This document shows positions 52,030-61,178 of a stretch of 64,000 nucleotides of DNA, piece by piece (the first letter of the stretch is position 1; every line of letters starts with the position of its first letter). The stretch is from Rhodovibrio sodomensis (lineage in GTDB: Bacteria > Pseudomonadota > Alphaproteobacteria > Kiloniellales > Rhodovibrionaceae), in NCBI RefSeq assembly GCF_016583645.1, contig NZ_NRRL01000010.1, positions 18,988-82,987 of the forward strand. The letters run 5' to 3'. The notes beneath the pieces were generated by a model that did no database searches, was not told the DNA's origin, and saw nothing but the letters and a program-made list of their open reading frames with translations. The translations under genes and the position numbers were made by a program.

Positions 52030-53430
52030 CTAGCGCCGGCCGCCGGGGTAGCCGCCGGGCGGCATGCCGCCGCCACCGCCGCCCATCTGGTCCATGCCGG
52101 GGAGGCCGTGGCGCTGCATGCCCTTCTTTCCCATCTTCTTGACGCGCTTCATCATCTTCTGCGCTTCGGCGTGCTGCTTGAGCAGCTTGTTGACGTCCTG
52201 GACGGTCATGCCGGCGCCCTTGGCGATCCGCTGCTTGCGCGACGCCTTGATCAATTCGGGGCGCTTGCGCTCGTCCTTGGTCATCGAGGAGATGATCGCG
52301 AGCTGCCGGTTCAGGGCCTTCTCGTCGAACTGCGCGTTCTGCAGCTGCTTCCCCATCTTGCCCATGCCGGGCATCATGTTCATCAGTTGCGACATGCCGC
52401 CCATCTTCTGCAGCTGCTTGTACTGCTGGGCCATGTCGTCGAGGTCGAACTTGCCCTTCTGAAGCTTCTTCTCGAGCTTCTGGGCGTCCTCCTCCTGGAT
52501 CGATTCCTGGGCCTTCTCGACCAGCGAGACGACGTCGCCCATGCCCAGGATGCGGTTGGCGATCCGGTCCGGGTAGAACGGCTCCAGCTCGTCCAGCTTT
52601 TCGCCGGTGCCGATCAGCTTGATCGGCTTGCCGGTGACCTGGCGCATCGACAGCGCGGCACCTCCGCGCGCGTCGCCGTCGACCCGGGTCAGCACCACGC
52701 CGCTCAACCCGACCTCGTCGCGGAACCGCTCGGCGGTGGTGACCGCGTCCTGGCCGGTCATGGCGTCGCACACCAGCAGCGACTCGGTCGGGTTGGTGGC
52801 GTCGCGGATCTCGGCGACCTCGCGCATCAGCTCGTCGTCGATCGCGAGCCGCCCGGCGGTGTCCAGCAGCACGACGTCGTAGCCGCCGAGCTTGGCCTGC
52901 TGCAGCGCGCGCTTGGCGATCGCCTTCGGCGGCTCGCCGGGCACGTTGTCCAGCGTGTCCACGCCGATCTGCCAGCCGAGCTGCTTCAGCTGGTCCTGCG
53001 CGGCCGGGCGCTGGACGTCCAGCGAGGCCATCAGCACGCGCTTCTTCTGCTTCTCCTTCAGCCGCTTGGCGAGCTTGCCGGTGGTCGTCGTCTTACCCGA
53101 GCCCTGCAGGCCGACCAGCATGATCGGGGTCGGCGGCTCGGTCTTCAGCTCGATCTCGGCCTGCTCGCCGCCCAGCATCTCGACCAGGCGGTCGTTGACC
53201 ACCTTGACCACCTGCTGGCCCGGGGTGACGGAGCGCAGCACCTCCTGGCCGACCGCGCGCTCGCGCACGTCGGCGACGAACTGCTTGACCACCGGCAGCG
53301 CGACGTCCGCCTCCAAGAGCGCCACCCGGACCTCGCGCAGGGCGGCGTCGACGTCTTCCTCCGTCAGCGCGCCGCGCTTGGTCAGGCCCTCGAAGACCTT
53401 GCCCAGGCGTTCCTGAAGATTGTCGAACAT
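52030..53430 (-). CDS. ffh: Signal recognition particle protein Ffh
   Basis: A 466-residue SRP54 homologue. NG domain GTPase motifs are GLQGSGKTTTTGKLA, DVQRPAAQDQL, DTAGRLAIDD and TRVDGDARGG. The methionine-rich M domain (MGGMSQLMNMMPGMGKMGK, KGAGMTVQDVNKLL) binds 4.5S RNA and signal peptides, ending in a Gly-rich tail. It targets nascent membrane proteins to FtsY. ATG at 53430 gives the family start MFDNLQERLG; a longer upstream frame is not supported. Confidence 0.97.
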   Translation of the reverse strand: MFDNLQERLGKVFEGLTKRGALTEEDVDAALREVRVALLEADVALPVVKQFVADVRERAVGQEVLRSVTPGQQVVKVVNDRLVEMLGGEQAEIELKTEPPTPIMLVGLQGSGKTTTTGKLAKRLKEKQKKRVLMASLDVQRPAAQDQLKQLGWQIGVDTLDNVPGEPPKAIAKRALQQAKLGGYDVVLLDTAGRLAIDDELMREVAEIRDATNPTESLLVCDAMTGQDAVTTAERFRDEVGLSGVVLTRVDGDARGGAALSMRQVTGKPIKLIGTGEKLDELEPFYPDRIANRILGMGDVVSLVEKAQESIQEEDAQKLEKKLQKGKFDLDDMAQQYKQLQKMGGMSQLMNMMPGMGKMGKQLQNAQFDEKALNRQLAIISSMTKDERKRPELIKASRKQRIAKGAGMTVQDVNKLLKQHAEAQKMMKRVKKMGKKGMQRHGLPGMDQMGGGGGGMPPGGYPGGRR

Positions 53431-53715
53431 CGCGCGTGTCTTCCAGCTCGAGGTGGCCCGGCGGCCGGCCGGTTGGCCGTGTTCCGGATCCGTCAAGCGC
53501 CCAAACAGCTTCGCGCCAGTGCGCGAAACCTCGCGGACTGGCGGAGCTCCCCCGTCCTTTGGCGTGCGGACGGCCACGGGTAGCTGGTGCCTAAGGGCGG
53601 CTTTGCCGGATTGTGGAGGCGGAAACTACGGACCCGGGGCGCCGCGCGTCAACAACTTTGCGGGCGCGCAGGTGGCGGGGGTATAATGCCGCGCGAGAGC
53701 AAGGAGCCCGCAACC

Positions 53716-53892
53716 ATGCCCGGCGACCCGCTGTACGACACCGATTTCTACGCCTGGCCCCAGCAGCAGGCGCGCCTGCTGCTGGAAGTCCGCGACAATC
53801 GGCTGGATGCCGAAAACCTGGCCGAGGAGGTGGCGGACTTGGCAAACAGCGGTCTCCGATGGGCGATCGCCGCGTACGACGCCTGGGCGTGA
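53716..53892 (+). pseudogene. Truncated DUF29 gene
   Basis: A 58-residue frame, PGDPLYDTDFYAWPQQQARL then NRLDAENLAEEVADL, matching the first third of the DUF29 proteins near 42 kb, with AAGGAG before the ATG. It then ends at a stop codon, while full DUF29 proteins have about 150 residues. No further DUF29 sequence is recognised downstream, so it is probably a remnant, though a short protein could still be made. Confidence 0.7.
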
Positions 53893-54009
53893 CGACGAAA
53901 CCTCGCCCGCACAAAGACGTGTAGCTTAGGATGGCGACAGTGCGGCGGCGGATCGGCCGGCACATCTCCGCTATGGTCAGGGGCGGCCGGGGAGGCTATA
54001 TCGGCTGCC

Positions 54010-54213
54010 ATGGCGACCGTGACCGCGATCCTGATCGGCGTCGCGATGCTGATGACGCTCGGCGTGCTTTTCTCCGGGCTGATCGTCATGGCGCGCGGCG
54101 GCGAGACCAACCGGAAGTACGGCAACCTGCTGATGCGTTGGCGCATCGTGTGCCAGGGCATCGCGCTCGCGCTGATCGCGCTGGCGATGCTGCTGAGCGC
54201 CGGCGCCGACTAG
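54010..54213 (+). CDS. HIG1-domain-like twin-transmembrane protein
   Basis: A 67-residue protein with two membrane spans (AILIGVAMLMTLGVLFSGLI and VCQGIALALIALAMLLS) joined by a basic loop MARGGETNRKYGNLLMRWR, the pattern of alphaproteobacterial HIG1/hypoxia-induced-type proteins. In mitochondria such proteins associate with respiratory complexes; the bacterial role is not established. It lies 260 bases upstream of the adenosyltransferase gene. Confidence 0.85.
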   Translation: MATVTAILIGVAMLMTLGVLFSGLIVMARGGETNRKYGNLLMRWRIVCQGIALALIALAMLLSAGAD

Positions 54214-54473
54214 CACCGGCCGGCGACCGCTTCCGGACCCGGAAAGCCGGACGGCCTGTCCGGGCCCCAGCCCCGACGCGCCGGCCGACAGGGCGCGTGT
54301 GCGGACCGATCCGCCAGCGCGGCGCGTTCATCGAGGCCGCGCGGGGAGGCCGCGCGGGCGACCCCGCACCGCTCGACGGCTGCGACCGGCGCCCGCACGG
54401 CGCGCCGCCCGCCATCCGCCGGCCCACCCTCCGCCGACCCACGGCCCTCGAGCTCGGAGACGATCAGACCACC

Positions 54474-55037
54474 ATGGTTCAGCTCACCCGCATCTACACC
54501 CGCGGCGGCGACAAGGGGCAGACGTCGCTCGGCACCGGCAAGCGTGTGCTCAAGCACGATCCGCGCGTCGCCGCCTACGGCACGGTGGACGAGGCGAACG
54601 CCGTGCTGGGCGTCGCCCGGCTCAACGTCTCCCGCGAGATCGACCAGATGCTGGAGCGGGTGCAGAACGACCTGTTCGACGTCGGCGCCGACCTGTGCAC
54701 GCCCGAGCAGGCGGACCCGCCGTATCCGCCGCTGCGCGTGACGGGCCCGCAGGTCGACTGGCTGGAGGCGCGGATCGACGCGCTGAACGGCGAGTTGAAG
54801 CCGCTCAAGTCGTTCGTGCTGCCGGGCGGCAGCCCCGGTTCGGCCCATCTGCACATGGCGCGCACGGTGGCCCGCCGGGCGGAGCGCGAGATCACGCTTC
54901 TGATGGAGACCGAGCCGGTCAACACCGAAGCGCTGCGCTACCTCAACCGCCTGTCCGATCTGTTGTTCGTGCTGGCCCGCTACGCCAACGACAAGGGCGA
55001 CGGCGATGTACTGTGGAAGCCCGGGGAAAACCGCTGA
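54474..55037 (+). CDS. PduO-type cob(I)alamin adenosyltransferase
   Basis: A 187-residue ATP:cob(I)alamin adenosyltransferase of the PduO class: TRIYTRGGDKGQTSLGTGKR is the ATP-binding N-terminus, VAAYGTVDEANAVLGVA and ARTVARRAEREI follow, with RYLNRLSDLLFVLARYAN near the C-terminus. It converts cob(I)alamin to adenosylcobalamin, complementing the cob genes at 18-23 kb. Confidence 0.94.
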   Translation: MVQLTRIYTRGGDKGQTSLGTGKRVLKHDPRVAAYGTVDEANAVLGVARLNVSREIDQMLERVQNDLFDVGADLCTPEQADPPYPPLRVTGPQVDWLEARIDALNGELKPLKSFVLPGGSPGSAHLHMARTVARRAEREITLLMETEPVNTEALRYLNRLSDLLFVLARYANDKGDGDVLWKPGENR

Positions 55038-55077
55038 ATCCGGCGGAATTCGGCGATTTTCCGGCGCTGCCGCGCGA

Positions 55078-55106
55078 TTGACAGGGGGTGACCCCCTTTC
55101 TATTGT
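55078..55106 (+). promoter_or_regulatory. Consensus sigma-70 promoter with palindromic spacer, upstream of etfA
   Basis: TTGACA at 55078-55083, an exact 17-base spacer, and TATTGT at 55101-55106. The spacer holds the perfect inverted repeat GGGGGTGACCCCC (55084-55096), placed like a repressor operator between the hexamers. It lies 94 bases before the etfA start. Confidence 0.65.
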
Positions 55107-55199
55107 GCGACGCGTCAAACGGCCCCGCCGCGGCGATCGGACCGGCGGGCGCCGGTGCCTGCGACCCCAACATCCCTCCGGCCCTCGAAGGTGGCGTTC

Positions 55200-56144
55200 A
55201 TGAGCGTCCTGGTGATCACCGAACACGACAATGCCGCGCTCACCACGGGTGCGCTGAGCACGCTGACCTCGGCCAGGCAGTTGGGCGACGACGAGATCCA
55301 CGCGCTGGTCGTCGGCCACGGCTGCAAGGACGCCGCGGACGCCGCGGCGAAGGTCCCCGGCGTGACCAAGGTGCTGCTGGCCGACGCGCCGGAGTACGAT
55401 CACCGGATCGCGGAGAACGTCACGCCGCTGCTGGTCGACCTGGCGAAGAACTACGGCCACGTGCTCTGCGCCGCCTCGACCTTCGGCAAGAACGTCATGC
55501 CACGGGTCGCCGCGCTGCTGGACGTGCAGCCGGTGGCCGACATCGTCGCGGTCGTCGCTCCGGATACCTTCCGCCGGCCGATCTACGCCGGCAACGCGTT
55601 CGCCACCGTGAAGACGGGCGACCCGATCAAGATCGTCACCATCCGCCCGACGGCGTTCGAGGACGCCGAGGCGGAGGGCGGCAACGCCAGCGTCGAAACG
55701 CTGTCCGGCACCGGCGACCAGGGCCTGTCCAGCTTCGTCGGACAGGAGCTGACGCAGTCGGACCGCCCGGAGCTGGCGTCCGCCAAGATCGTCATCTCCG
55801 GCGGCCGCGGGCTGGGCAGCGGCGACAACTTCCAGCTGCTGGAGCGGGTCGCCGACAAGCTGGGCGCGGCCGTGGGCGCCAGCCGCGCGGCGGTCGACGC
55901 GGGCTTCGTGCCGAACGACTATCAGGTCGGCCAGACCGGCAAGGTGGTCGCCCCCGACCTCTACGTGGCGGTCGGCATCTCGGGCGCGATCCAGCACCTG
56001 GCGGGGATGAAGGACAGCAAGGTGATCGCCGCGATCAACAAGGACGAGGAGGCGCCGATCTTCCAGGTCGCCGACTACGGCCTGGTCGCCGACCTGTTCG
56101 AGGCGGTGCCGGAGCTGGAAAAGGAAATCGACCGGGTGAAGTAG
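55200..56144 (+). CDS. etfA: Electron transfer flavoprotein alpha subunit
   Basis: A 314-residue EtfA. The C-terminal FAD-binding part has [42 protein letters not shown] and [19 protein letters not shown], all family hallmarks. It carries electrons from acyl-CoA dehydrogenases to the quinone pool with EtfB. EtfB, which usually precedes it, is not encoded here: only about 160 bases separate it from the adenosyltransferase gene. AAGGTGG precedes the ATG. Confidence 0.97.
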   Translation: MSVLVITEHDNAALTTGALSTLTSARQLGDDEIHALVVGHGCKDAADAAAKVPGVTKVLLADAPEYDHRIAENVTPLLVDLAKNYGHVLCAASTFGKNVMPRVAALLDVQPVADIVAVVAPDTFRRPIYAGNAFATVKTGDPIKIVTIRPTAFEDAEAEGGNASVETLSGTGDQGLSSFVGQELTQSDRPELASAKIVISGGRGLGSGDNFQLLERVADKLGAAVGASRAAVDAGFVPNDYQVGQTGKVVAPDLYVAVGISGAIQHLAGMKDSKVIAAINKDEEAPIFQVADYGLVADLFEAVPELEKEIDRVK

Positions 56145-56195
56145 CGCCGCGCGCGGCCCCGGACGGCGTGAGGCCTCCGGCGCCGCTTGCGCCCG

Positions 56196-56257
56196 CTTTG
56201 AGACGTTGGAGCGAAATTCACGCTGAAGGCTTATTCAACCTTCACGCGTTCCGCTCC
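56196..56257. repeat. Half copy of repeat family 1 between etfA and hbd
   Basis: CTTTGAGACGTTGGAGCGAAATTCACG matches the linker plus hairpin B of the full element (compare CTCTTCAACACGTTAGAGC at 57 kb); arms CGTGAAGGTTG-like and ACGCTGAAGGCT pair. Hairpin A and the CTAG ends are missing. Confidence 0.55.
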
Positions 56258-56306
56258 GGGCGCGCCCGCATGACGAGACGAGTCACGATCGAAGGCAAGC
56301 TGTTTC

Positions 56307-57224
<918 letters not shown>

Positions 57225-57268
57225 GGGCGGGCGCACCCGTCTATCGCCCTGTCAGGTAAGCCGCCTCA

Positions 57269-57495
57269 CTTATCCCCTCTCCTCCACGTGGGAGGACAGG
57301 GTTAGGGAGAGCAGGTAGCCTGCAGCATCAACGGCGCCGGCAGCCTTCTCCCCTAGGACAAGATGCTGAAAGGTGGAATCGCCTTTCAGCTGAATCTTGC
57401 CCTCTCTTCAACACGTTAGAGCTACATTCAGCTCGAAGGCCGTTTCGGCCTTCAAGCATGTAGCTCTAGCCCCTCCTCCCAGGTGGAGGAGGGGA
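57269..57495. repeat. Repeat family 2 copy interrupted by a family-1 element
   Basis: CCCCTCTCCTCCACGTGGGAGG through AGGGAGAGCAGGTAGCC to TTCTCCCCTAG (57269-57356) and CCCCTCCTCCCAGGTGGAGG (57470-57490) together form a family-2 element in the reverse orientation to that at 1673. The two parts are separated by a complete family-1 element flanked by CTAG on each side. Confidence 0.75.
57353..57469. repeat. CTAG-flanked bipartite hairpin repeat (family 1), nested copy
   Basis: About 117 bp from CTAG (57353) to CTAG (57466): hairpin A (ACAAGATGCTGAAAGGTGGA, closing TTTCAGCTGAATCTTG), linker CTCTTCAACACGTT, hairpin B (AGAGCTACATTCAGCTCGAA, closing TTCAAGCATGTAGCTCT). Order A-linker-B as at 9126. 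Confidence 0.8.
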
Positions 57496-57520
57496 ATGAT
57501 TTATTGGAAGAAGGGTACCA

Positions 57521-58213
57521 TCACCCGCCGGTCGTGCCCGTCTGCACCTGACCGGCGCCGGCGTGTTCGCGCAACAGGCCGACCGCCCGGGCGAGCGCGG
57601 CGTCGAGCGCGCCGCGCGCGTCCCCGTCGTCGCCCGCGCCGAAGCCGTAGAGCACCAGCAGGATCGACCGGGTATCCGGGCCGACGGCCGCGCGGTCGCT
57701 GTCGCTGGTCGGGCAGCCGAACGGGCCGGTGCCGTCGGCGAGCAGCGGCAGCCCGGCCAGATTGAGGTCGCCCCGGCCGATTCCGGTGTAGCTTTCGCCG
57801 TCCCGGCCGCCGCGGCACCGGTAGGGCGGGCGCAGCTTGGCGCGGTCGTAACTGCCGATCGAGATGCCGCTGTCCAGCGACACCATGTTGTTGACGTCGA
57901 CCACCGGGTGGATCGGGCTGACGTCCTTGCCCTGTCGGGCGCGGCGCAGCAGCGCCTCCGCCGCCGGGCGGTAACGGGCCGGATCCTTGCCAAGTTGCTT
58001 GTAGGCGCTGCGGGCGGCCTGCACGGCCGGCAGGCTGCTGGGCGGCCTGTCGCCCAGGCGGGCCGCCGCGTCGCCGCCGGCGCGTGTCAGCGCGGCCGCG
58101 CGCACCGCCCGATCGGCCGCGGCGGCCGGATCGACCGCCGCGGTCAGCAGCCCCAGCACCAGGCCGGTCGCCTGCAGCTCCGGTGCGATCTCGACGATCG
58201 GCAGGCCGGTCAT
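57521..58213 (-). CDS. B3/4 (tRNA-synthetase editing-like) domain protein
   Basis: A 230-residue stand-alone B3/4 domain protein, related to the editing domain of phenylalanyl-tRNA synthetase beta chain. Conserved parts: AYKQLGKDPARYRPAAEALL, IHPVVDVNNMVSL and the Gly-rich RCRGGRDGESYTGIG. It could hydrolyse mischarged tRNA or modified nucleotides; function is unproven. The ATG overlaps the stop of the upstream heparinase gene (ATGA), with GGGGA before it. Confidence 0.85.
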   Translation of the reverse strand: MTGLPIVEIAPELQATGLVLGLLTAAVDPAAAADRAVRAAALTRAGGDAAARLGDRPPSSLPAVQAARSAYKQLGKDPARYRPAAEALLRRARQGKDVSPIHPVVDVNNMVSLDSGISIGSYDRAKLRPPYRCRGGRDGESYTGIGRGDLNLAGLPLLADGTGPFGCPTSDSDRAAVGPDTRSILLVLYGFGAGDDGDARGALDAALARAVGLLREHAGAGQVQTGTTGG

Positions 58214-59955
58214 GTGCGTCCCCCTTCGCGTTTCAATGCCCATTTGACGGCCGTGCGCCCGGCCCGTGTGACGCCCGTGAGCACGACCTGCTGGCCGCGC
58301 CGCACGGTGTCGCGCTGGCCCAGGTAGACGCTGTCCTCCAGGCCGATCGCCGCCCCGGAGGCGCGCAGCCGCCAGCCGCCGCCCCCGGCCAGGCGCAGCA
58401 GCACGGCCCGCCCGTCGCCAACCAGGCCGGCGGTGACGTCGGGATGCAGGTGAAAGCGCACCGCGAACGGCAGACCTTCCGGGCCGTTCACCATGTCCTC
58501 GCCGCGCAGGTCCTCGCCGCTCGCGTCCAGGAACAGCCGACGCTCGTGGATCGCATCGAACGCCCGGCGGTAGCCGTCGTGGCTCATGTCCAGCCAGAAC
58601 GCGCCGTCACCCTCCTCGCGCCGGCAGACCACCGTCTCCGGCCGGCGGCCGACGGCGACGGCGCCCGGCCGGCCTTGCGGCAGGATCTCGGCGGAGTTGG
58701 TCTCGCCCAGGGTGAGGGTGGAATGCGCGGCCGTCGCCCGCTGCACCGCGCGCCAGTCGGGATGGCCGGGGTGCGCGCCGCAGTTGACGATCACCCGCTG
58801 GCGGCCGTGGCTGAGCTCGAACGACAGCGTGCCCGCGTGGGTGTGCGCGTCCAGTCCCGGGGCGGGCGGCGCGCCGGCGTCGACCAGCACGCGCGTGCGC
58901 CCGGCGTGCAGGCGCTGAAAGCCGCTCTGCGGGGCGGCGGTCTGGGCGCGGCCGCGAACCTGGGCGCGCTGCAGGGCCATGTCGACCACGACCGCGCGCT
59001 CCTCCAGCGAATCGTTGAACAGCGCGAGCCCGCCGTCGGGATGCTGCAGCAGCTTCAGGAACGGCGCCATCCCCTCGATCGCCAGCTGCAGGTTGCGCGG
59101 CGGCTGGATCTCGGCGGCGGCGAGCGCGGCGCGCAGGTCGATCAGGTCGCGCAGCACGTCCAGATGCAAGCTGGGGCTGCGCTGGCAGTGCCCGCCGTCG
59201 GCCAGCACCTGGCGCGGCAGTTCGCGCTCCAGAAGGTCGAGCGCGCGTTCGAGCCAGACCCGGCCGTCCGGCAGGCAGGCCCCGGCGGTCGCCAGCCCTT
59301 TCACCGCGGCCAGCAGTTCGGCGCCGCACAGGCCGGCGGGCAGGACGTCGTGCAGGTAGCGCGCCTGGCGCTGGGCGCCGTCCAGCAGCCGGGTCTTGAA
59401 GCTGACGTCCGCGCTGCCGGCGTAGAACTCGAACAGGGCGATCCAAACCGCCAGCCGCCGGCCCGTGGTCGCCGGATGCCACGCCGGGCCGCCCGGTCCC
59501 GGATGCCGGGTCAACCAGTCGCCGACCAGCTCGCGCGCGCGCCGTCGGGCGTTGTCCGAGCCCAGCACCCGCAGGTCGCGCAGCCAGGCAAAGCCGTGCA
59601 GCTGCGCCAGCCAGGCGTCCTCGGCCTCGACCGGCAGCCAGAACGGGCGCGGGTCGGCCAGGGTGCGCCCGGCGAACGTCAGGCGGTTCTGCAGGATCGC
59701 GCTGCCCCGGTCGGACTGGCCGGGCCAGGGATCGGCCGGCTGGGCATGCAGCTGGGTCGCCTGGGAGCCCGACAGTTTCCAGCGGTAGAGGGCGCTGCGC
59801 CGGTAGGGGTCGGTCAGCTGGAACTTGAGACGCTGCCAGATCAGCGCGGTGGGCAGCGAGAACCGGGCGCGCCAGCGGGACAACAGACGGCGCCGTGGCC
59901 GCGGCGCCGGCACGCGTGCGGCCGTGGAACCGCCCAGGGCCGCCTCCCCGCGCAC
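58210..59955 (-). CDS. Heparinase II/III family protein
   Basis: A 581-residue protein of the heparinase II/III type. The N-terminal alpha-toroid region includes NRLTFAGRTLADPRPFW, WHPATTGRRLAVWIALFE and RSPSLHLDVLRDLIDL (with the ADGGHCQRSP segment before it). The C-terminal beta-sandwich has LDAHTHAGTLSFEL and AHSTLTLGETNS. Such enzymes are polysaccharide lyases, often linked to extracellular polysaccharide turnover; no signal peptide is evident here. GTG start, 8 bases after the rpe stop. The next gene overlaps by four bases. Confidence 0.88.
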   Translation of the reverse strand: MRGEAALGGSTAARVPAPRPRRRLLSRWRARFSLPTALIWQRLKFQLTDPYRRSALYRWKLSGSQATQLHAQPADPWPGQSDRGSAILQNRLTFAGRTLADPRPFWLPVEAEDAWLAQLHGFAWLRDLRVLGSDNARRRARELVGDWLTRHPGPGGPAWHPATTGRRLAVWIALFEFYAGSADVSFKTRLLDGAQRQARYLHDVLPAGLCGAELLAAVKGLATAGACLPDGRVWLERALDLLERELPRQVLADGGHCQRSPSLHLDVLRDLIDLRAALAAAEIQPPRNLQLAIEGMAPFLKLLQHPDGGLALFNDSLEERAVVVDMALQRAQVRGRAQTAAPQSGFQRLHAGRTRVLVDAGAPPAPGLDAHTHAGTLSFELSHGRQRVIVNCGAHPGHPDWRAVQRATAAHSTLTLGETNSAEILPQGRPGAVAVGRRPETVVCRREEGDGAFWLDMSHDGYRRAFDAIHERRLFLDASGEDLRGEDMVNGPEGLPFAVRFHLHPDVTAGLVGDGRAVLLRLAGGGGWRLRASGAAIGLEDSVYLGQRDTVRRGQQVVLTGVTRAGRTAVKWALKREGGRT

Positions 59956-59962
59956 GGCGCTG

Positions 59963-60622
59963 TCAGACCTCGCCGCGCAGACGCCGGATGTTGTCGGCGT
60001 AGGAGTCGGGGCCGCCCTTGAAGGTCGCGGTGCCGGCGACGAGCACGTCGGCGCCGGCCTCGATCGCCTTGGGCGCGGTGTCGAAATTGATCCCGCCGTC
60101 GACCTCCAGGTCGATCGCCTTGCCGGTGGCGTCGATCATCGCGCGCAGCTGGGCGATCTTGCGGGTCGCGTCGGGGATGAACTTCTGGCCGCCGAAGCCC
60201 GGGTTGACGCTCATCACCAGGACCAGGTCGACCTCGGGCAGCACGTCCTCCAGCACGCTGACCGGCGTGCCGGGGTTGATCGACACGCCGACCTTCTTGC
60301 CGCAGCCGCGCACCAGCTGGATCGTGCGGTGGATGTGCGGCCCGGCTTCCGGGTGGACGGTGACGATGTCCGCGCCCGCCTCGGCGAACTGCTCGACGAA
60401 CGGATCGACCGGCGAGATCATCAGGTGCACGTCGAGCAGCTTGTCGGTGTACGGCCGGATCGCCCGGACGACCCCGGGCCCGATCGAGATGTTCGGAACG
60501 AAGTGACCGTCCATCACGTCGACGTGGACGTAATCCGCGCCGGCCTCGGACACGGCGCGCGTCTCCTCGCCGAGACGGGCGAAGTCGGACGCCAGGATGC
60601 TGGGCGCGATACGGACGGTCAT
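59963..60622 (-). CDS. rpe: Ribulose-phosphate 3-epimerase
   Basis: A 219-residue TIM-barrel epimerase: APSILASDFARLGEE, HVDVMDGHFVPNISIGP, DVHLMISPVDPF, SVNPGFGGQKFIP and LEVDGGINFDTAP hold the metal and catalytic residues. It interconverts ribulose-5-P and xylulose-5-P for the pentose-phosphate or Calvin cycles. It heads a transcription unit with heparinase and B3/4 genes. Confidence 0.97.
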   Translation of the reverse strand: MTVRIAPSILASDFARLGEETRAVSEAGADYVHVDVMDGHFVPNISIGPGVVRAIRPYTDKLLDVHLMISPVDPFVEQFAEAGADIVTVHPEAGPHIHRTIQLVRGCGKKVGVSINPGTPVSVLEDVLPEVDLVLVMSVNPGFGGQKFIPDATRKIAQLRAMIDATGKAIDLEVDGGINFDTAPKAIEAGADVLVAGTATFKGGPDSYADNIRRLRGEV

Positions 60623-60676
60623 GCGGGTCTGGTACCAAGTCCCCGGGGGGTCCGCAAGCGGATGTGCCGCCGCGCC

Positions 60677-60709
60677 GCCCAGGGCACGCCCAGGGCACGC
60701 CCAGGGCAC
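60677..60709. repeat. 11-bp tandem repeat (3 units) upstream of rpe
   Basis: GCCCAGGGCAC three times in perfect tandem, followed by degenerate GC-rich units. Confidence 0.8.
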
Positions 60710-60928
60710 ACCGAGCGCACGCCGAGCGCCGCGGCGGATACCCGCCGCGGCGCGGTCGACATATAGGTTAACCGGATTAACTGGGTCAGGATGGGCGTGC
60801 CGCCATTGATCCAGATCAGGCGGCGAACGCGACATAACGCCGCAAGGGGCCGTCCGCGACCGGTCCGGCTGGTATCCTCCCGGCCAATCGCGAGCCACGG
60901 CGCGGCCCGCGACTCGGAGCCGGCAACG

Positions 60929-60976
60929 CCCAATGCAGGCGGGGCCCAATGCAGGCGGGGCCCAATGCAGGCGGGG
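60929..60976. repeat. 16-bp tandem repeat (3 units) upstream of coxB
   Basis: CCCAATGCAGGCGGGG three times in perfect tandem, about 200 bases before the coxB start. Confidence 0.9.
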
Positions 60977-61178
60977 TCGACGCGACACCAAACCTTGCCG
61001 CCTGGAAAGCGCTGGTCTAGCTTGCGCCCCCGCCGGCGGCAGACGTTTGGACGCAGGTGTCGCACCCTGCCAACGCCCGCGCCACGGCCATCTCACGACG
61101 GATGCGCGCGGGCACCGACACCGCCGCCCGCCGCACAATGTCGACGACGTCGAACGGATCAAAACAGAGCAACCAGAC

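Larger units (their letters stand above)
60623..61178. other. Divergent intergenic region between rpe and coxB
   Basis: About 555 bases with two tandem repeats and likely promoters in both directions. The stretch 60770-60800 is locally AT-richer (AGGTTAACCGGATTAACTGG, a partial inverted repeat) and may be a regulatory site. No gene is supported. Confidence 0.5.

Noticed and set aside
57225..57520. Possible tRNA or small RNA gene in the repeat-rich gap
   Set aside because: The TTAGAGC words recall a tRNA D-arm, but the hairpins do not fold as a cloverleaf and are explained by the repeat element.
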